Positions 51,742 to 61,094 are shown, counted from the stretch's first letter. The stretch: DNA of 64,000 nt from Vagococcus carniphilus (GCF_014397115.1 NZ_CP060720.1:2496001-2560000), one strand, 5' to 3'. Numbers and translations: made by a program. The notes: generated by a model not told the origin, from the letters alone.

Positions 51742-52713
51742 TTGACTGATTACGAAAAATTAATACAACACCATATGTCTAATATTTGCCCAGATTATCC
51801 AAAATATAGTCCCATAGGAAAAGTTTATTATGAAAATAAAAAACATTATGAGGGATATTATTGGTTTTACGAAACAGATAATTTTGTCGTCGATATTAGC
51901 GATTTTTTTATCAAAAAAGATTTCATTGAAACAGATTCACACTACTTCAAACAACATATTTTACTCGTTAATAATTACATCATCTCTGGCAGTGGTGAAT
52001 GGTTAAATCCTTACGAGACAATTGAGCCTTTCTCCATGTTTATCATGGATACAACGTCACCTTTTAAACGTTACCTACTCCATGGAAACTCCAGATTTCT
52101 AGGTGTAGGAATCAAATTTAAACAAAAAATGGTTGAAGACTACATCAAAAAAACAGGGGAAGAAGATTTTAATATATCAACTATCTTTTTTGGAACCCAA
52201 AACTATATGACACAACCTATTAGTAAATTATCTAAAGAAATTATCGATTGTAGACTCACAGGTGAAGAAGCAAAATTGTTTTTTGAAGAAAAAGCAGATG
52301 AATGGCTATCTATTGCTATTGACGCTTACAAAGAACATCAAGATAGAAAAGAACTTTCTTTTGAAGACCAAAATGGAATTGAAAATGTGGCTAGATATAT
52401 TGAAGACCACTATCCATTTGATATTCCTCAAGATTTATTAGAAAATATTGCTGCAATGGGTGGAACAAAATTAAAAGAAACTTTTAAAAAAGTTTATCAC
52501 ATGAGTATTACTGAATTTACACAAAGAAAACGAATGAACATTGCAGAAAATTTATTATTAACAACTGACTTTGATTCAAAAGATATTGCCAAAGCTATCG
52601 GATATAACTCAGCTAGTCGTTTCAGCACTCTTTTCAAACGATACAAAGGCATATCACCTACTGAGTTTAGAAATCAAAAAAAAGAAGTCTCAATCAAGAC
52701 TCCTTTTACTTAA
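51742..52713 (+). CDS. AraC-family transcriptional regulator
   Basis: A roughly 323-residue AraC/XylS regulator. The C-terminal double helix-turn-helix has LENIAAMGGTKLKETFKKVY and DIAKAIGYNSASRFSTLFKR, ending in ISPTEFR. The N-terminal 200 residues are an unassigned ligand domain. The start is TTG at 51742, with GGAG 10 bp upstream; an earlier in-frame TTG at 51703 has no ribosome site. It is divergent from an ABC pair with a Fur-like site between them, similar to YbtA with YbtPQ. Its stop overlaps the convergent CadD-like gene by 4 bp. Confidence 0.85.
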   Translation: MTDYEKLIQHHMSNICPDYPKYSPIGKVYYENKKHYEGYYWFYETDNFVVDISDFFIKKDFIETDSHYFKQHILLVNNYIISGSGEWLNPYETIEPFSMFIMDTTSPFKRYLLHGNSRFLGVGIKFKQKMVEDYIKKTGEEDFNISTIFFGTQNYMTQPISKLSKEIIDCRLTGEEAKLFFEEKADEWLSIAIDAYKEHQDRKELSFEDQNGIENVARYIEDHYPFDIPQDLLENIAAMGGTKLKETFKKVYHMSITEFTQRKRMNIAENLLLTTDFDSKDIAKAIGYNSASRFSTLFKRYKGISPTEFRNQKKEVSIKTPFT

Positions 52714-53255
52714 TTCACTAATATCCAAATACCTAATAACAAATAAATTAAAATGATGATAAGGTGCTCATGTTTTCTTATCGTTTTTTGAATAACTGGT
52801 ATATTCCCAATTAAATAACCTAGCAATGACCATAGTGGAACCATTAAAGCGAATATGATACAAAAAATAAAAGTTTCTTTTGGTGATTGCTGACTTATTA
52901 TTGGCACATAGACACCAATATTGTCAGCACCACTAGCAACCGTTAGCATGGCTACTTGCAGGAAAGTTATCTTTATAGTAGTTTGATCTGTACCTGTATC
53001 TTTTTGCGTCATTTCTTTGACTGCTAAAGCAATTGGTATTATCCCTAGCCAATTAACCGGTATATCCGTACTTTTTACTAGTATCGTGGAAATAATCAAA
53101 CTAATAGATACAAGAGTAAATATACCTATGTATTGACCTATTAAGATATTTTTACGTTCATATCTATTTTTTGATTGTGCATATAAAAGAGTAAGTAGCA
53201 TGATATCATCTACATTGCTACTTACAAATGCGATTATGCTTATAAAAATGATCAT
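52710..53255 (-). CDS. CadD-like cadmium resistance transporter family protein
   Basis: A 181-residue membrane protein with about five helices, of the CadD family (LysE superfamily). It has AFVSSNVDDIMLLTLLYAQ at the N terminus, carrying the family Asp pair, and LTVASGADNIGVYVPI in the middle. CadD proteins export cadmium or related cations. The gene stands alone and ends 4 bp inside the convergent AraC gene. Metal specificity is not determined. Confidence 0.82.
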   Translation of the reverse strand: MIIFISIIAFVSSNVDDIMLLTLLYAQSKNRYERKNILIGQYIGIFTLVSISLIISTILVKSTDIPVNWLGIIPIALAVKEMTQKDTGTDQTTIKITFLQVAMLTVASGADNIGVYVPIISQQSPKETFIFCIIFALMVPLWSLLGYLIGNIPVIQKTIRKHEHLIIILIYLLLGIWILVN

Positions 53256-53328
53256 AGATATTCCTCCAAATACTTCATAAAGAGATTATACACTTTAATG
53301 ACGACTATTTGGAAATTCAGCTTATTTT

Positions 53329-53643
53329 CTAGCCAACTAATTTTAATCCTATAACAGAGATGATGATGACAACCATACATAAGCTTTGTTGGCATTTAAT
53401 TGTTTCTTTAAAGAATAAACCACCAATTATCAAAGAACCAACTGAACCAAATGCAACCCATATACTATAAGCAACTCCTGCTTCTAAAGTTAACATGGCT
53501 TTTGATAATAATAGCAAACTACAAGCAGCCATTAAAAAAGTAAGTATTCCCCAGAGTTTCATCTTAAAGCCTTGAGACTTTTTGAGAAAAAAGACCATCA
53601 TTACTTCTGCACACCCTGATAATAATAAATACATGATATCCAT
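53329..53643 (-). CDS. SMR-family transporter, YkkD-like subunit
   Basis: A 104-residue four-helix small multidrug resistance protein. The essential membrane Glu is in LSGCAEVMMVFFLKKS (E13), with YSIWVAFGSVGSLIIGGLFF in helix 3. It is paired with a second SMR gene 1 bp upstream, as in YkkCD and EbrAB, so the working unit is probably a heterodimer. Substrates may be cationic drugs or guanidinium-type compounds. Confidence 0.87.
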   Translation of the reverse strand: MDIMYLLLSGCAEVMMVFFLKKSQGFKMKLWGILTFLMAACSLLLLSKAMLTLEAGVAYSIWVAFGSVGSLIIGGLFFKETIKCQQSLCMVVIIISVIGLKLVG

Positions 53644-53644
53644 T

Positions 53645-53974
53645 CTACGCTTCCTCCGTTGTCAGTTTCAAACCTAAAATACCTAATATTAAAAAGGAAG
53701 AAAAAAGAATTTTACCAGTTGAAATACTCTCTTCTAAAAATAAAATGCCAAAAATAATTGTCCCTACAGCACCAATTCCCGTAAAAACAGTATAGGCAAC
53801 CCCAGTTGGTAAATATTCCATTCCTTTTGCAAAAAGATAAAAACTACAGATAACTAAAATAATTGTAGCGATTGAATAAGGTAATACTTGAAAGCTCTCA
53901 GATTTTTTTAAACATAACACCCAAAATATTTCTATTAATCCGCCAAAAATAACATACAGCCAATTTTTATTCAT
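53645..53974 (-). CDS. SMR-family transporter, YkkC-like subunit
   Basis: A roughly 109-residue four-helix SMR protein. The conserved Glu is in IFGGLIEIFWVLCLKKSE (near E15), and AYTVFTGIGAVGTIIFGILF resembles YkkC. The ATG at 53974 after AAAAGGGG is preferred to an earlier in-frame start. It forms a two-gene unit with the YkkD-like gene. A promoter and a terminator hairpin precede it. Confidence 0.87.
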   Translation of the reverse strand: MNKNWLYVIFGGLIEIFWVLCLKKSESFQVLPYSIATIILVICSFYLFAKGMEYLPTGVAYTVFTGIGAVGTIIFGILFLEESISTGKILFSSFLILGILGLKLTTEEA

Positions 53975-54020
53975 TTTATTTCCCCTTTTTCTTTTTTTAT
54001 AGGACAGAAGACATATAGAC

Positions 54021-54060
54021 AAAAAAAGACCGGATAAGAATTTATCTTATCCGATCTTTT
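54021..54060 (-). terminator. terminator between the ascorbate-type PTS operon and the SMR genes
   Basis: Minus strand GATCGGATAAG...CTTATCCGGTC hairpin followed by seven T. It may end the PTS operon, or act as an attenuator, because a promoter-like element lies between it and the SIS gene. Confidence 0.8.
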
Positions 54061-54086
54061 CTAGATCCTCCGACACTATTTCAAAT

Positions 54087-54115
54087 ATATTATCATGATT
54101 AATAACAAAATTCAA
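54087..54115 (-). promoter_or_regulatory. promoter-like element upstream of the SMR pair
   Basis: Minus strand -35 TTGAAT (54110-54115), 17-bp spacer, -10 TAATAT (54087-54092). Transcripts from it would pass the hairpin at 54021-54060 before the SMR genes. Confidence 0.5.
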
Positions 54116-54130
54116 TAATTGATTTAATGA

Positions 54131-54868
54131 TTAAAATTGATAATGAATTGAATCTTTGTACTGTTCATACAGTTCTTGATTCAATTTATCTCCACCATCA
54201 AGATTAGCTGAGTAGAAAATAGGCGGGTAGGTCATACCTGATTCTACTAATTTTTGACAAGTTTCAACCATGATGCTATTTAAAATCATTGAACCGATAA
54301 CTGTTGAAGTTGGACCAACTTTTTGCTCAATTCCTTGAATATCACAAGTCGCATCTCCAATATCACCATGATTATCAATAACAATATCTGCTACTTCATA
54401 TAAACATTTTCCAGATGAATGACGACTCGTAACAGATTTTGAATAAGTAACGTTTGTCAGGGCTACAATTTTAACCCCTTTTTTACGCGCTTCAAGTGCC
54501 ATATCAATAATAATTGGGTTTCTTCCTGAAACAGAGTGTAAAATTAAAACATCATTTTCTTTGAAGTCAACTGTCTTAGCTAAAGCAACACCGTATCCTT
54601 CCAGTCTTTCCATTTGGCTTGTAAAAGTAATTGGTGAGCGGTCTAACATTAGTTCTTTACCAAAAATTGGATTAATTGTCATCATCCCACCTGCACGATA
54701 ATACATCTCTTCCATTAAGATACCAGCATGACTTGCTCCAAAGATAAAAATAGATTGTTTTTCCAAATTAGCAGTCGTTAATAATTCAATCACTTGATTC
54801 ATTGATTCTGCTTCTTCTTTTTTTACCACATTTAAAATTGATTCTACTCTATCCATGTATTGAAACAT
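54131..54868 (-). CDS. SIS-domain protein (sugar isomerase-like)
   Basis: A 245-residue protein with a SIS phosphosugar-binding fold. It has IFIFGASHAGILMEEMYYRA near residue 40 and VLILHSVSGRNPIIIDMALE near 108, then IVALTNVTYSKSV. It resembles the uncharacterised SIS proteins often placed in PTS operons. It lies 3 bp after the EIIC gene as last gene of the operon, so it probably acts on the sugar phosphate the PTS produces. The reaction is unknown. Confidence 0.8.
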   Translation of the reverse strand: MFQYMDRVESILNVVKKEEAESMNQVIELLTTANLEKQSIFIFGASHAGILMEEMYYRAGGMMTINPIFGKELMLDRSPITFTSQMERLEGYGVALAKTVDFKENDVLILHSVSGRNPIIIDMALEARKKGVKIVALTNVTYSKSVTSRHSSGKCLYEVADIVIDNHGDIGDATCDIQGIEQKVGPTSTVIGSMILNSIMVETCQKLVESGMTYPPIFYSANLDGGDKLNQELYEQYKDSIHYQF

Positions 54869-54871
54869 TTT

Positions 54872-56122
54872 CTAAAAACCTCCAAACAAGCTACCGATAA
54901 GTTTAGCAATGATTCCCCATAGAGATAAATCATTACCACCAAAAATTAAAATCCACCCTTGAATAGTTGTATTTAGGAAAGCTGCTGAGAGTCCAACTAA
55001 TCCAACCATTACAACAGAAGCTGTAATCGTTCCGATAATCGATCCTCTTAAACCACCTTGTCCTTCACCAATAACAGCTGCTCCACCTAATTCAAAGAAA
55101 CTTGTAATAACTAGTGGCACTAAAAGAACACCAAAGACATTAAATGAATTAGCTAATACAACTACAATTGTTGAAGTAATCATTCCTACAATAAAGCCGA
55201 TAATAACAGCGTTTGGACGGTAGTTAAATAAAATTGGTACATCAAAAGCCGGTTTTGCTCCTGGTACAACTTTTTCTGCAATCCCTTGGAAAGCGGGTAC
55301 AATTTGATTGATTAATAAACGTACACCGTAAAGCATAATTAATAATCCAGCACCAAAACTTAGTCCTGCATCAATTGAAAACATCACTAAGTTACCACCT
55401 TCTGGTACTAAAGCTGGAGCGATGATCCCTACAACAATATTCATAATAAACATAACTAAAGCACCAGTGATTGAAATTTCTCTAAAGAAAGATAAACCTT
55501 CTGGAATTTTTAAATCTTCTGTTGATTTACTTTTATTACCAACGCGTTTAGCAACAAAACCTGAAATCAGAGATAAAATACCTGTTGGGTGACCGATTAA
55601 GAAAGAGTCATCTCCAATAACATCCCAGACGTATTTTCTCATAATCCATGGCATAAATGACCAATACAAAGCAGATAAAATAGCCCCAAAGAAAATTAGA
55701 CTAGTCCCTGTCATGCCAGCTTCTACTCCACCAGCCACAATAACAAATGGGAACCACCAAAGCATATGACCTGTTAGGAAAATTGTTTTAACAGGTGTAA
55801 AACGAGCAATTAATAAGTGAATAATTAAGCCGACAAACATTGCCAAACCAACTGTTCCACCATACTCTGCTGTAAAAGTTACATCTGATAAACCTTCAGT
55901 TACTTCTACTCCTAATTGTGATTGTACAGCACTGTTGATTGGCGCAATGGTTCCAACCAACATGTTAACACCTGCTGTTAAAGTAACCATACCAAATGCA
56001 GCTGATAAAGATCCCTTAACAATTTCAGAGATTGATTTTCTTTGTAAAATCAAACCAATCATTGCAATTAACCCTAATAAAACAGGGGGATTTTTCAAAA
56101 TAAAATTAGTAATAAAATCCAT
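54872..56122 (-). CDS. PTS ascorbate-type (UlaA/SgaT family) EIIC
   Basis: A 416-residue membrane protein with about ten helices, matching the ascorbate/galactitol EIIC-GAT fold. It has LTAGVNMLVGTIAPINSAVQ, GHPTGILSLISGFVAKRVGN and GGAAVIGEGQGGLRGSI. Separate EIIB and EIIA genes precede it within 20 bp. The substrate need not be ascorbate: no UlaD/E/F-type genes are nearby, only a SIS protein and an aldolase. Confidence 0.87.
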   Translation of the reverse strand: MDFITNFILKNPPVLLGLIAMIGLILQRKSISEIVKGSLSAAFGMVTLTAGVNMLVGTIAPINSAVQSQLGVEVTEGLSDVTFTAEYGGTVGLAMFVGLIIHLLIARFTPVKTIFLTGHMLWWFPFVIVAGGVEAGMTGTSLIFFGAILSALYWSFMPWIMRKYVWDVIGDDSFLIGHPTGILSLISGFVAKRVGNKSKSTEDLKIPEGLSFFREISITGALVMFIMNIVVGIIAPALVPEGGNLVMFSIDAGLSFGAGLLIMLYGVRLLINQIVPAFQGIAEKVVPGAKPAFDVPILFNYRPNAVIIGFIVGMITSTIVVVLANSFNVFGVLLVPLVITSFFELGGAAVIGEGQGGLRGSIIGTITASVVMVGLVGLSAAFLNTTIQGWILIFGGNDLSLWGIIAKLIGSLFGGF

Positions 56123-56124
56123 GA

Positions 56125-56406
56125 TTAATTACCTCTTTCTATTAAGAATTTTTCCATTTGTGCTTTAATTTCTTCTTTATCCATATACTTTTTAATCGGA
56201 TAAACTGGATTTGTGACAGACGCTTTTAATTCGCCAGCTAATTCTTGACTTGTAAAATAAACATCAGCCACACTTGCTTTTGCAGTTGAAATATCTGTAT
56301 TTTCTACGACAGCGTCAATGCCCATTTCCTTAGCAACTTTGTCAATTGTCATTTTTAAAACCATTGAACTCCCTACTCCAAATCCACATACGGCTAAAAT
56401 TTTCAT
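56125..56406 (-). CDS. PTS ascorbate-type EIIB
   Basis: A 93-residue EIIB. The phospho-cysteine loop is ILAVCGFGVGSSMVLKM (C7), typical of the UlaB/SgaB group. It lies 2 bp before the EIIC gene and 14 bp after the EIIA gene. Confidence 0.9.
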   Translation of the reverse strand: MKILAVCGFGVGSSMVLKMTIDKVAKEMGIDAVVENTDISTAKASVADVYFTSQELAGELKASVTNPVYPIKKYMDKEEIKAQMEKFLIERGN

Positions 56407-56420
56407 GTGTTTTCTCTCCC

Positions 56421-56846
56421 CTAGTTAAATAATTTATTTATTGCTTCTTTATTCCCGCTAATAATTGTTTGATACTTTGTTTCGTCCATAAAAACAGACA
56501 TAATACTTTGAAGGCTTTCTAAATGGCTCTCGCTGTTTTCTGCTGCTAATACTAAGAAAATTTTGACTGGTTTACCTTCCAGTGACACTTCTTCTTTAGT
56601 CACCAGTAGACTCATAGATTGTGTGTTTACGCCTTCACCTGCTTTAGCGTGCATTAAAGCAAAATAATCCGTTAACACCATATATGGCCCATTATCTGCC
56701 ACACTTTTTTTCATATTATCAACATAAGTTTGCGTAATCAGCTCCTTATCTAAAAGTGGTTGACTTGCTAAATCAACTGCTTCTTGCCAATTACTCATCC
56801 TGTCTACAACTTGAATATGGTCTTTTGTCAACATATTTTGAATCAT
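56421..56846 (-). CDS. PTS ascorbate/mannitol-type EIIA
   Basis: A 141-residue EIIA of the fructose/mannitol/ascorbate fold. The phospho-histidine is in YFALMHAKAGEGVNTQSMS near residue 66, where the more common sequence is PHA. It begins immediately after the regulator's stop. It transfers phosphate from HPr to the EIIB. Confidence 0.88.
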   Translation of the reverse strand: MIQNMLTKDHIQVVDRMSNWQEAVDLASQPLLDKELITQTYVDNMKKSVADNGPYMVLTDYFALMHAKAGEGVNTQSMSLLVTKEEVSLEGKPVKIFLVLAAENSESHLESLQSIMSVFMDETKYQTIISGNKEAINKLFN

Positions 56847-58490
56847 TTATTCCTTCACCTCCAACATCTTTGTGATAAACCACTCTTTATTTTTTATGCC
56901 TGCCATAACCAATTTCATTATTTCTTCTACCTCTTTCATATCTTCTTCTCGAATCATTAATAGAACAACAACGTCTACTTTTTGATTGCCCCAAGGAATC
57001 GGTTTATCCAAAATTAAAACACTGATATTTGTTTTTTCAACCAACGTCGGGTTTCCATGTGGGATGGCAAAACCATTATCTAGATAAGTTGATTGAATCG
57101 TTTCTCTGTCATAAACAGATTGCTTGAACGCTTGTTTCAACTCATCATTTTCAAATGGTTGCTTGTCGATTAAATACTCCAAAGTCTCGTTTTTTTCCTT
57201 GAAACAGCCAAACAGAATATTTTTGGCTATGGTTTCAGCTGTCTTAGAGGAAATACTAATGCCTTGCATCATCTTCTCGTCATTTTCAACAATCAAATCA
57301 ATGTAGTGATTCATAATATTTTTCATATCATTCACTGTGACAAGTGGAGAAATTTTAACCACTTTAATACCTTCAACTGAAATATCAATCGTTGAAATAA
57401 TAAAATCAACTTCAGATAAATCCATGTGATTCAAAGCATTAACTGAAATAGTCTCAACACTATCAATATCTGGTAGTATTTTGGTAATTTTGGCTGAAAC
57501 AAAAGAACTTGTTCCAATACCATTAGGACAAACAAATAGAATTTTTTTCAGTTTGCTAATTCGTTCAATTGCTGCTTGAATATGGATGACCACAAAACCA
57601 ATTTCATCTTCAGAAAACGTCACATGATAAGATTTCGAAAAATCATTTAATGAAAACCATACAACACCATAAACAGTCGGGTAATTCTGTTTAATATCAT
57701 CAATTAACGGGTTAACAACTGTACTTTTTGCTTCAACTCTTAAAAGAAGTTGATAAAGGTGAATGATTAAATCTTCTTCTAATCGTTTATCCTGAGTTAA
57801 ATCCGTCTGCAAGCCTTCACTAATTTTTTGAATCAAATGCCTTGTCTTTCCTCTAAACGAAAACGGAATATTTTTTTCTTTTACAAAGAATTTAAATCCG
57901 CTTCCTATGATAAGTGATGTTAAATATTGAACTTCTTCAGGAGAAAATTGATAAATTTGTTTCTTCTCTAACTCTTTTAACAATTCATAAACGAGTGGAT
58001 ACTGATCAAATTCTAAAAAATCATGACTTCCTTTTGAGTGCTCATCAAAAACTATGGCGTTTCCACCTTTAGACCGCTCAATGATAAGTAGTATAGATAC
58101 CGCAATGCTTTGAATGTAGCTTTCAGGCATATCGATTTTTTTCTTTTCAATCGCCAAAATAAATGACTCATAGATTTCTTGAAACAAATCAACATTGATT
58201 AAATCAGCAACTAATTGGAGTTGATCGACATTACTTAATACAGCTCTTTTTAATACCCGTTGAATATCTACTTCACTTCCATCAAAATAAGTACCAGAAT
58301 TATCAAATTTTAATGATAGGCCTTCTTTAGCAAATAATTTTTTAATATAAATAATATCATTAGCAATGCTGCTTCTTGAAACAAAAAACTCTTCTGAAAG
58401 CATCTGGTAACTTATTCTTTCACCATCAATCAAACGTTTTAGTATTTGATTCCTACGTTCATTACTTGTTAAATTATAATTTTCTCCCAT
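56847..58490 (-). CDS. PRD-containing transcriptional regulator with EIIB/EIIA domains
   Basis: A roughly 547-residue BglG/MtlR-type regulator. The N-terminal helix-turn-helix has QMLSEEFFVSRSSIANDI. PRD domains occupy about 60-360, including IGFVVIHIQAAIER. The EIIB-like domain keeps the cysteine in ILFVCPNGIGTSSFV. The EIIA domain has the His in GFAIPHGNPTLV. The ATG at 58490 follows GTGAGGGTG. As first gene of the PTS operon it probably activates that operon in response to PTS phosphorylation state. It differs in EIIB chemistry from the other PRD regulator, which has lost the cysteine. Confidence 0.9.
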   Translation of the reverse strand: MGENYNLTSNERRNQILKRLIDGERISYQMLSEEFFVSRSSIANDIIYIKKLFAKEGLSLKFDNSGTYFDGSEVDIQRVLKRAVLSNVDQLQLVADLINVDLFQEIYESFILAIEKKKIDMPESYIQSIAVSILLIIERSKGGNAIVFDEHSKGSHDFLEFDQYPLVYELLKELEKKQIYQFSPEEVQYLTSLIIGSGFKFFVKEKNIPFSFRGKTRHLIQKISEGLQTDLTQDKRLEEDLIIHLYQLLLRVEAKSTVVNPLIDDIKQNYPTVYGVVWFSLNDFSKSYHVTFSEDEIGFVVIHIQAAIERISKLKKILFVCPNGIGTSSFVSAKITKILPDIDSVETISVNALNHMDLSEVDFIISTIDISVEGIKVVKISPLVTVNDMKNIMNHYIDLIVENDEKMMQGISISSKTAETIAKNILFGCFKEKNETLEYLIDKQPFENDELKQAFKQSVYDRETIQSTYLDNGFAIPHGNPTLVEKTNISVLILDKPIPWGNQKVDVVVLLMIREEDMKEVEEIMKLVMAGIKNKEWFITKMLEVKE

Positions 58491-58505
58491 AACTATCACC
58501 CTCAC

Positions 58506-58838
58506 TTAATAGTTTAGTCCATCTCTTTCATTTCAAGTAGACCAATTATAATAGCTCATTAAACGGTGTTCCCCTGTACACCTGTTTTACTGATACTTTA
58601 ATCTCTCAACAGAATACTTTTCATATTACTATAAACGAGGGTTTTTTAACAGAAATATATATTTATCAATTGATGGATAACTATTAGTTCGTTAGTTTTT
58701 ACTAATAAAATTATTAAATAAGACCTATTTTACAAATATATGGTATGTATTATTTCACAAATGATGTATACTATTATCAGGAATGATTTTTAACCATTCT
58801 TTTTATTGAACATAATACAGAAAGGGTAGGATTATTTG
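58506..58838. promoter_or_regulatory. divergent region between the ascorbate-type PTS operon and aldolase gene
   Basis: A 333-bp AT-rich region. On the minus side it has a -10-like TATAAT (near 58548-58553) with a poor -35. There an inverted repeat GGTGT-tcccctgt-ACACC (58565-58582) covers the -35 position, a likely regulator site. On the plus side it has a -10-like TATACT (near 58767) before the aldolase gene. Nothing else recognisable, and no open frame with a ribosome site. Confidence 0.45.
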
Positions 58839-59726
58839 ATGAATGAAGAACAATTGACTAGAATGACAAGTGGTAAAGGATTTATTGCAGCACTAGACCA
58901 AAGTGGTGGTAGTACACCAAAAGCTCTAAAAGCATATGGCATTGAAGAAACAAGCTACGATACAGATGAGGCAATGTTTGACTTAGTTCACGAAATGCGC
59001 TCAAGAATTATTAAAAGCCCGGCTTTTAATTCAGAACATATCTTAGGAGCTATTCTATTTGAAGGTACCATGTTACGAGAGATTGACGGAGTGCCAACCG
59101 CTGATTATTTATGGAATAAAAAGGGGATTTTATCATTCTTAAAGATTGATAAAGGTCTTTGCGAAGAAGAAAATGGGGTTCAGTTAATGAAGCCAATACC
59201 AAATTTAAGTGAAATATTTGAAGAAGCAAATCGTCATCATATATTTGGGACAAAAGAACGCTCATTAATTAAATTAGCTAATCCAAAAGGAATTAAAGAA
59301 GTTGTGGCTCAACAATTCGAATTAGGAAAACAAGTGGCAGCTGCTGGTTTAGTGCCAATTATTGAACCAGAAATTGACATTTTTAGCCCTGAAAAAGAAG
59401 AAGCTGAGAAAATGATGAAAGAGGAAATCATTAAGCAATTAGCTGCTTTAGAGCCTCATGTAAAAGTAATGTTGAAGTTATCTATTCCTACCATTGATAA
59501 CTACTACGAAGATTTAGCAAATGATCCTCATGTTGTTAGAGTTGTGGCTCTTTCAGGTGGTTACTCACGAAAAGATGCTAATGAAAAATTAGCTCGTAAC
59601 CATCAATTAATCGCAAGCTTTTCACGTGCTCTAGCTGAAGGTTTAACACATCAACAAACAGCTGAAGAATTTGATCATACATTAGAAGAATCAATTTCTG
59701 CTATTTATAAAGCATCAATTTCGTAA
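58839..59726 (+). CDS. fda: class I fructose-bisphosphate aldolase
   Basis: A roughly 295-residue class I aldolase of the bacterial Fda type. It has SGKGFIAALDQSGGSTPKAL near the N terminus and VPIIEPEIDIFSPEKE. The Schiff-base lysine is in HVKVMLKLSIPTIDNYY near residue 210, followed by RVVALSGGYSRKDANEKLA. It cleaves fructose 1,6-bisphosphate to triose phosphates, without a metal. ATG 58839 follows AAAGGGTAGG. Its terminator is split by the IS at 59766. Confidence 0.93.
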   Translation: MNEEQLTRMTSGKGFIAALDQSGGSTPKALKAYGIEETSYDTDEAMFDLVHEMRSRIIKSPAFNSEHILGAILFEGTMLREIDGVPTADYLWNKKGILSFLKIDKGLCEEENGVQLMKPIPNLSEIFEEANRHHIFGTKERSLIKLANPKGIKEVVAQQFELGKQVAAAGLVPIIEPEIDIFSPEKEEAEKMMKEEIIKQLAALEPHVKVMLKLSIPTIDNYYEDLANDPHVVRVVALSGGYSRKDANEKLARNHQLIASFSRALAEGLTHQQTAEEFDHTLEESISAIYKASIS

Positions 59727-59765
59727 AAGTAGATAATAAATAAAAAAAGAAAGCTATCAAATTTA

Positions 59766-61094
59766 GGTTGCGTCAAGAATTATGTGTAAATGGAAAAAAC
59801 CATTCTGTCGGTTAAGTTAAAACATTGATTCTAATGTATCTTGTATTTCTTTAAAACCTTTATGAATCCGACACAAAAATTTCTGATTATAGTTGTTGAA
59901 TTGAGAAACTAAGAATCTCTCTAGAGATTCTTCATTAGGGAATTGTTCTTTTCTTTTTGTATATTTCTTTAATTGTTTGTTAAAACCTTCAATCAAGTTA
60001 GTTGAATAAATGGTTCTTCTGATTGATGGAGGAAAATTATAAAAGGTTAATATAGCAGGATTCATGAGTAATTTAACTACTCGTGGATACTGCTTTTTCC
60101 ATTTATCTATCATAAAACTTATTTGATTCATAGCTTCTTCTTTTGAAGCTGCTTGATAAACCAATTTAAAATCATTACAGACTTCTTGTCGATCACTAAC
60201 ACGAACCTTATGAGCAATATTTCTAGAGATATGGACACAACATTGTTGAAATTGAGCATTTGGATAAATACTATGGATACTATCGTCAATGCCGCTTAAA
60301 CCATCAGTTACGACTAATAAAACCTCTTCTAAACCACGGTCTTTTAGGTCTTGAAGTATTTCTTTCCAAACATACGAAGACTCAGTTGGAGCAATACTAA
60401 ACCCAAGAACCTCTTTGGTCCCATCCAGTCGGATACCTATGACAATATATACAGCTTCTTTTGAGACAGTTTGTCTTTTTAAAGGAATGTGAGTAGCATC
60501 CATAAAAATGATTGAGTATTGGGATTCTAAGGACCTTTCTTTAAAAGCAACAACATCTTCAGATACTATTTGAGTGATATTGGAAATGGTTTGTGGTGTA
60601 TAGTAATGACCATACATTTTTTCAATCAACTCAGAGATTTCAGACATAGTGATTCCTTTTTGAAATAATTGGATAATGGTGGTTTCTAAAGAGTCGTTAC
60701 TTCTTTTATAAGCAGGCAACGTTTGTTGAGAAAACTCTCCATTTCTATCTCTAGGAATTGCCAAATTTAATTCTCCATACTCTGTTTTAAATGAACGAGA
60801 ATAATTCCCATTTCGGGAATTACCTGAATTAAAACCAGTGCGATCATATTTCTCATAATCAAGAAAAGCCGTTAATTCAGCTTGTAGCAGTGTATTGATA
60901 GCTAATTCTAGATGACGACGGAATAAGTCATCCAAATCACCTTTATTGATTAGTGTTTCCATAATTTCTGTAGTAAAATTAGTCATGAGAAAGTCCTCCT
61001 ATAAAATTTCGGTTGTGGTAACTTTAATTTTACAGAATGGACTTTCTTTTTATCTACCTAAAATTTCTATTTACACAAAATATTTTACGCTATC
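59766..61094 (-). mobile_element. IS256-family insertion sequence, copy 2 (1329 bp)
   Basis: Same length and ends as the copy at 24456-25784, and apparently identical in sequence. The 8-bp target duplication is CAAATTTA (59758-59765 and 61095-61102). It sits inside the terminator hairpin downstream of the aldolase gene. Confidence 0.95.
59817..60986 (-). CDS. IS256-family (mutator-type) transposase, copy 2
   Basis: A 389-residue transposase identical to that of copy 1, with the same DDE-type acidic motifs (FMDATH, VVTDGL, NLIEGFNK) and the same position within the element. Its reading frame is intact. Confidence 0.95.
   Translation of the reverse strand: MTNFTTEIMETLINKGDLDDLFRRHLELAINTLLQAELTAFLDYEKYDRTGFNSGNSRNGNYSRSFKTEYGELNLAIPRDRNGEFSQQTLPAYKRSNDSLETTIIQLFQKGITMSEISELIEKMYGHYYTPQTISNITQIVSEDVVAFKERSLESQYSIIFMDATHIPLKRQTVSKEAVYIVIGIRLDGTKEVLGFSIAPTESSYVWKEILQDLKDRGLEEVLLVVTDGLSGIDDSIHSIYPNAQFQQCCVHISRNIAHKVRVSDRQEVCNDFKLVYQAASKEEAMNQISFMIDKWKKQYPRVVKLLMNPAILTFYNFPPSIRRTIYSTNLIEGFNKQLKKYTKRKEQFPNEESLERFLVSQFNNYNQKFLCRIHKGFKEIQDTLESMF

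Noticed and set aside
53975-54130. Guanidine riboswitch upstream of the YkkC/YkkD-like SMR genes
   Set aside because: The conserved ykkC core and the paired ACGR-loop hairpins of the mini-ykkC class were not found; only a plain terminator hairpin and a short GATC pairing are visible.
58736-58780. Repeated AT-rich TATTAT/TATACT stretch as an operator array
   Set aside because: Repeats are too short and too close to background AT composition to support more than a possible -10 box.
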